DNA of 5,525 nt from NCBI GenBank assembly GCA_946480125.1, contig CAMLIY010000211.1:1-5525 (forward strand). The letters run 5' to 3'. Each line of letters begins with the position of its first letter. Position 1 is the first letter of the stretch. Of the stretch, positions 4,580 to 5,525 are shown in pieces. The stretch comes from an uncultured Asticcacaulis sp. Lineage in GTDB: Bacteria; Pseudomonadota; Alphaproteobacteria; Caulobacterales; Caulobacteraceae. The position numbers and the translations under genes are program-made. A model generated the notes under the pieces. It was not told where the DNA came from. It was given only the letters and a program-made list of their open reading frames with translations, and did no database searches.

Positions 4580-5525
4580 ATGCGTAGAGTCGTGATTACA
4601 GGGCTGGGGATTGTGTCTTCCATCGGACTTGGCGCCGATGAGGTTACGCAGTCGCTGAAAGAGGCGCGCTCCGGCGTGGTTTTTGCCGATGATTACGCGC
4701 GCCTGGGTTTCAAGTGTCAGGTGCATGCGCCGCCCAAGGTCGATGACTGGCAGGCCCTGATCGACCGCCGCGCCGCGCGCTTCCTGTCGCCGGGCCTCGC
4801 CTATGGCCATATCGCCATGGAACAGGCGATCGCCTCAGCCGGACTTGAAAAAGACGATATCTCCAACGAGCGCACCGGCATCATTTTCGGTGCCGGCGGT
4901 CCCTCCACCAGCGCCATCGTCGCGGCGGCGGACGTGACACGCGAAAAGACCTCACCCAAGCGCATCGGGCCATTCGCCGTGCCCAAGGCCATGTCATCCG
5001 GCCCGTCAGCCGTGCTGGCTACCTGGTTCGAGATTCGTGGCATCAACTATTCGATCTCTTCGGCCTGCGCCACCTCGGTGCATTGCATCGGCGCGGCGGC
5101 GGAACAGATCATGATGGGCAAGCAGGACGTCATGTTCGCCGGTGGCACGGAAGAACTCGACTGGACGCTCAGCGATATGTTCGACGCCATGGGCGCCATG
5201 TCGTCGAATTTCAATGATCGCCCGGCTGTGGCTTCGCGGGCCTATGACCGCGACCGCGACGGCTTCGTCATCGCCGGCGGCGCCGGCATGGTGGTGGTCG
5301 AAGAGTATGAACGTGCGAAGGCTCGCGGCGCCAATATCATCGCCGAAGTGGTTGGCTACGCCGCCAACTCGGATGGTTACGACATGGTGGCCCCTTCCGG
5401 CGAGGGCGCGGCGCGCTGCATGAAGATCGCCCTTGCCGATGCCAGGGGCCGCAAGATCGACTATCTCAATCCGCACGGCACCTCGACGCCGGTGGGTGAC
5501 GAAAAGGAAATGGGCGCGGTGCGCG
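4580..5525 (+). CDS. fabB: 3-oxoacyl-[acyl-carrier-protein] synthase I FabB, 3' end cut by the window
   Basis: The first 315 codons of the cytosolic condensing enzyme that elongates cis-3-decenoyl-ACP (made by FabA) and other acyl-ACPs with malonyl-ACP. It opens [16 protein letters not shown], the standard N-terminus. The nucleophile is Cys163 in [12 protein letters not shown], the same position as in E. coli FabB as I recall it. The first catalytic histidine is His299 in [14 protein letters not shown]; the second histidine and the end of the thiolase fold lie beyond the window. FabB-type rather than FabF-type character is seen in [19 protein letters not shown] (224-242) and in [17 protein letters not shown] (264-280), and in the position directly after fabA. 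There is no frameshift or internal stop. The family's usual length is about 405 residues, so roughly a quarter is missing. The reading frame runs open to the last base of the window. Confidence 0.96.
   Translation, partial: MRRVVITGLGIVSSIGLGADEVTQSLKEARSGVVFADDYARLGFKCQVHAPPKVDDWQALIDRRAARFLSPGLAYGHIAMEQAIASAGLEKDDISNERTGIIFGAGGPSTSAIVAAADVTREKTSPKRIGPFAVPKAMSSGPSAVLATWFEIRGINYSISSACATSVHCIGAAAEQIMMGKQDVMFAGGTEELDWTLSDMFDAMGAMSSNFNDRPAVASRAYDRDRDGFVIAGGAGMVVVEEYERAKARGANIIAEVVGYAANSDGYDMVAPSGEGAARCMKIALADARGRKIDYLNPHGTSTPVGDEKEMGAVR

Noticed and set aside
3995..4810. A 271-codon open frame on the minus strand across fabA and the start of fabB.
   Set aside because: It lies fully antisense to two well-conserved genes, shows no family features, and has the composition of a shadow frame.
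5006..5476. A 156-codon minus-strand frame rich in His, Arg and Ala opposite fabB.
   Set aside because: It is a shadow of a conserved fabB coding region, with no supporting start signals.

Overview
The window looks like chromosomal DNA from an alphaproteobacterium, most likely of the Caulobacter/Asticcacaulis type. That placement is an inference from protein character (FabA/FabB, an alphaproteobacterial SH3_4-type periplasmic protein), moderately GC-rich coding sequence, TTGAC-rich promoter-like elements, and a plant-cell-wall enzyme of the kind Asticcacaulis relatives often carry. No rRNA gene or other taxonomic marker is present to settle it. There is no phage, transposon, CRISPR array or tRNA.

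Layout. Positions 1-84 hold a clear rho-independent terminator pointing rightward, evidently belonging to a gene left of the window that converges on the first gene here. On the minus strand, 1974 to 85 encodes a secreted three-domain rhamnogalacturonan lyase (polysaccharide lyase family 4). A 79-bp gap with a promoter and a strong operator-like palindrome separates it from the minus-strand D-2-hydroxyacid dehydrogenase (glyoxylate/hydroxypyruvate reductase type, 3040 to 2054). A 199-bp divergent intergenic region follows. Then, on the plus strand, come a periplasmic two-repeat bacterial SH3 protein (3240-3842), a 161-bp repeat-rich regulatory region, fabA (4004-4522) and the first three quarters of fabB (4580 to the window edge).

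How the genes work together. fabA and fabB form the classical anaerobic unsaturated fatty acid pathway. FabA dehydrates and isomerises the C10 intermediate, and FabB elongates the cis-3-decenoyl product. They are 57 bp apart and surely co-transcribed. The SH3 protein and the dehydrogenase are divergent housekeeping neighbours with no obvious link to lipid synthesis. The lyase is the accessory element: it is exported, acts on pectin (rhamnogalacturonan I), and has its own promoter and operator, suggesting substrate-responsive control independent of the dehydrogenase upstream.

No undescribed multi-gene system is evident. The most informative unexplained signals are the 26-bp palindrome over the lyase promoter (1997-2022) and the pair of 10-bp direct repeats exactly 20 bp apart upstream of fabA (3923-3952), which interleave with alternative hairpins and sit next to a perfect TTGACA.
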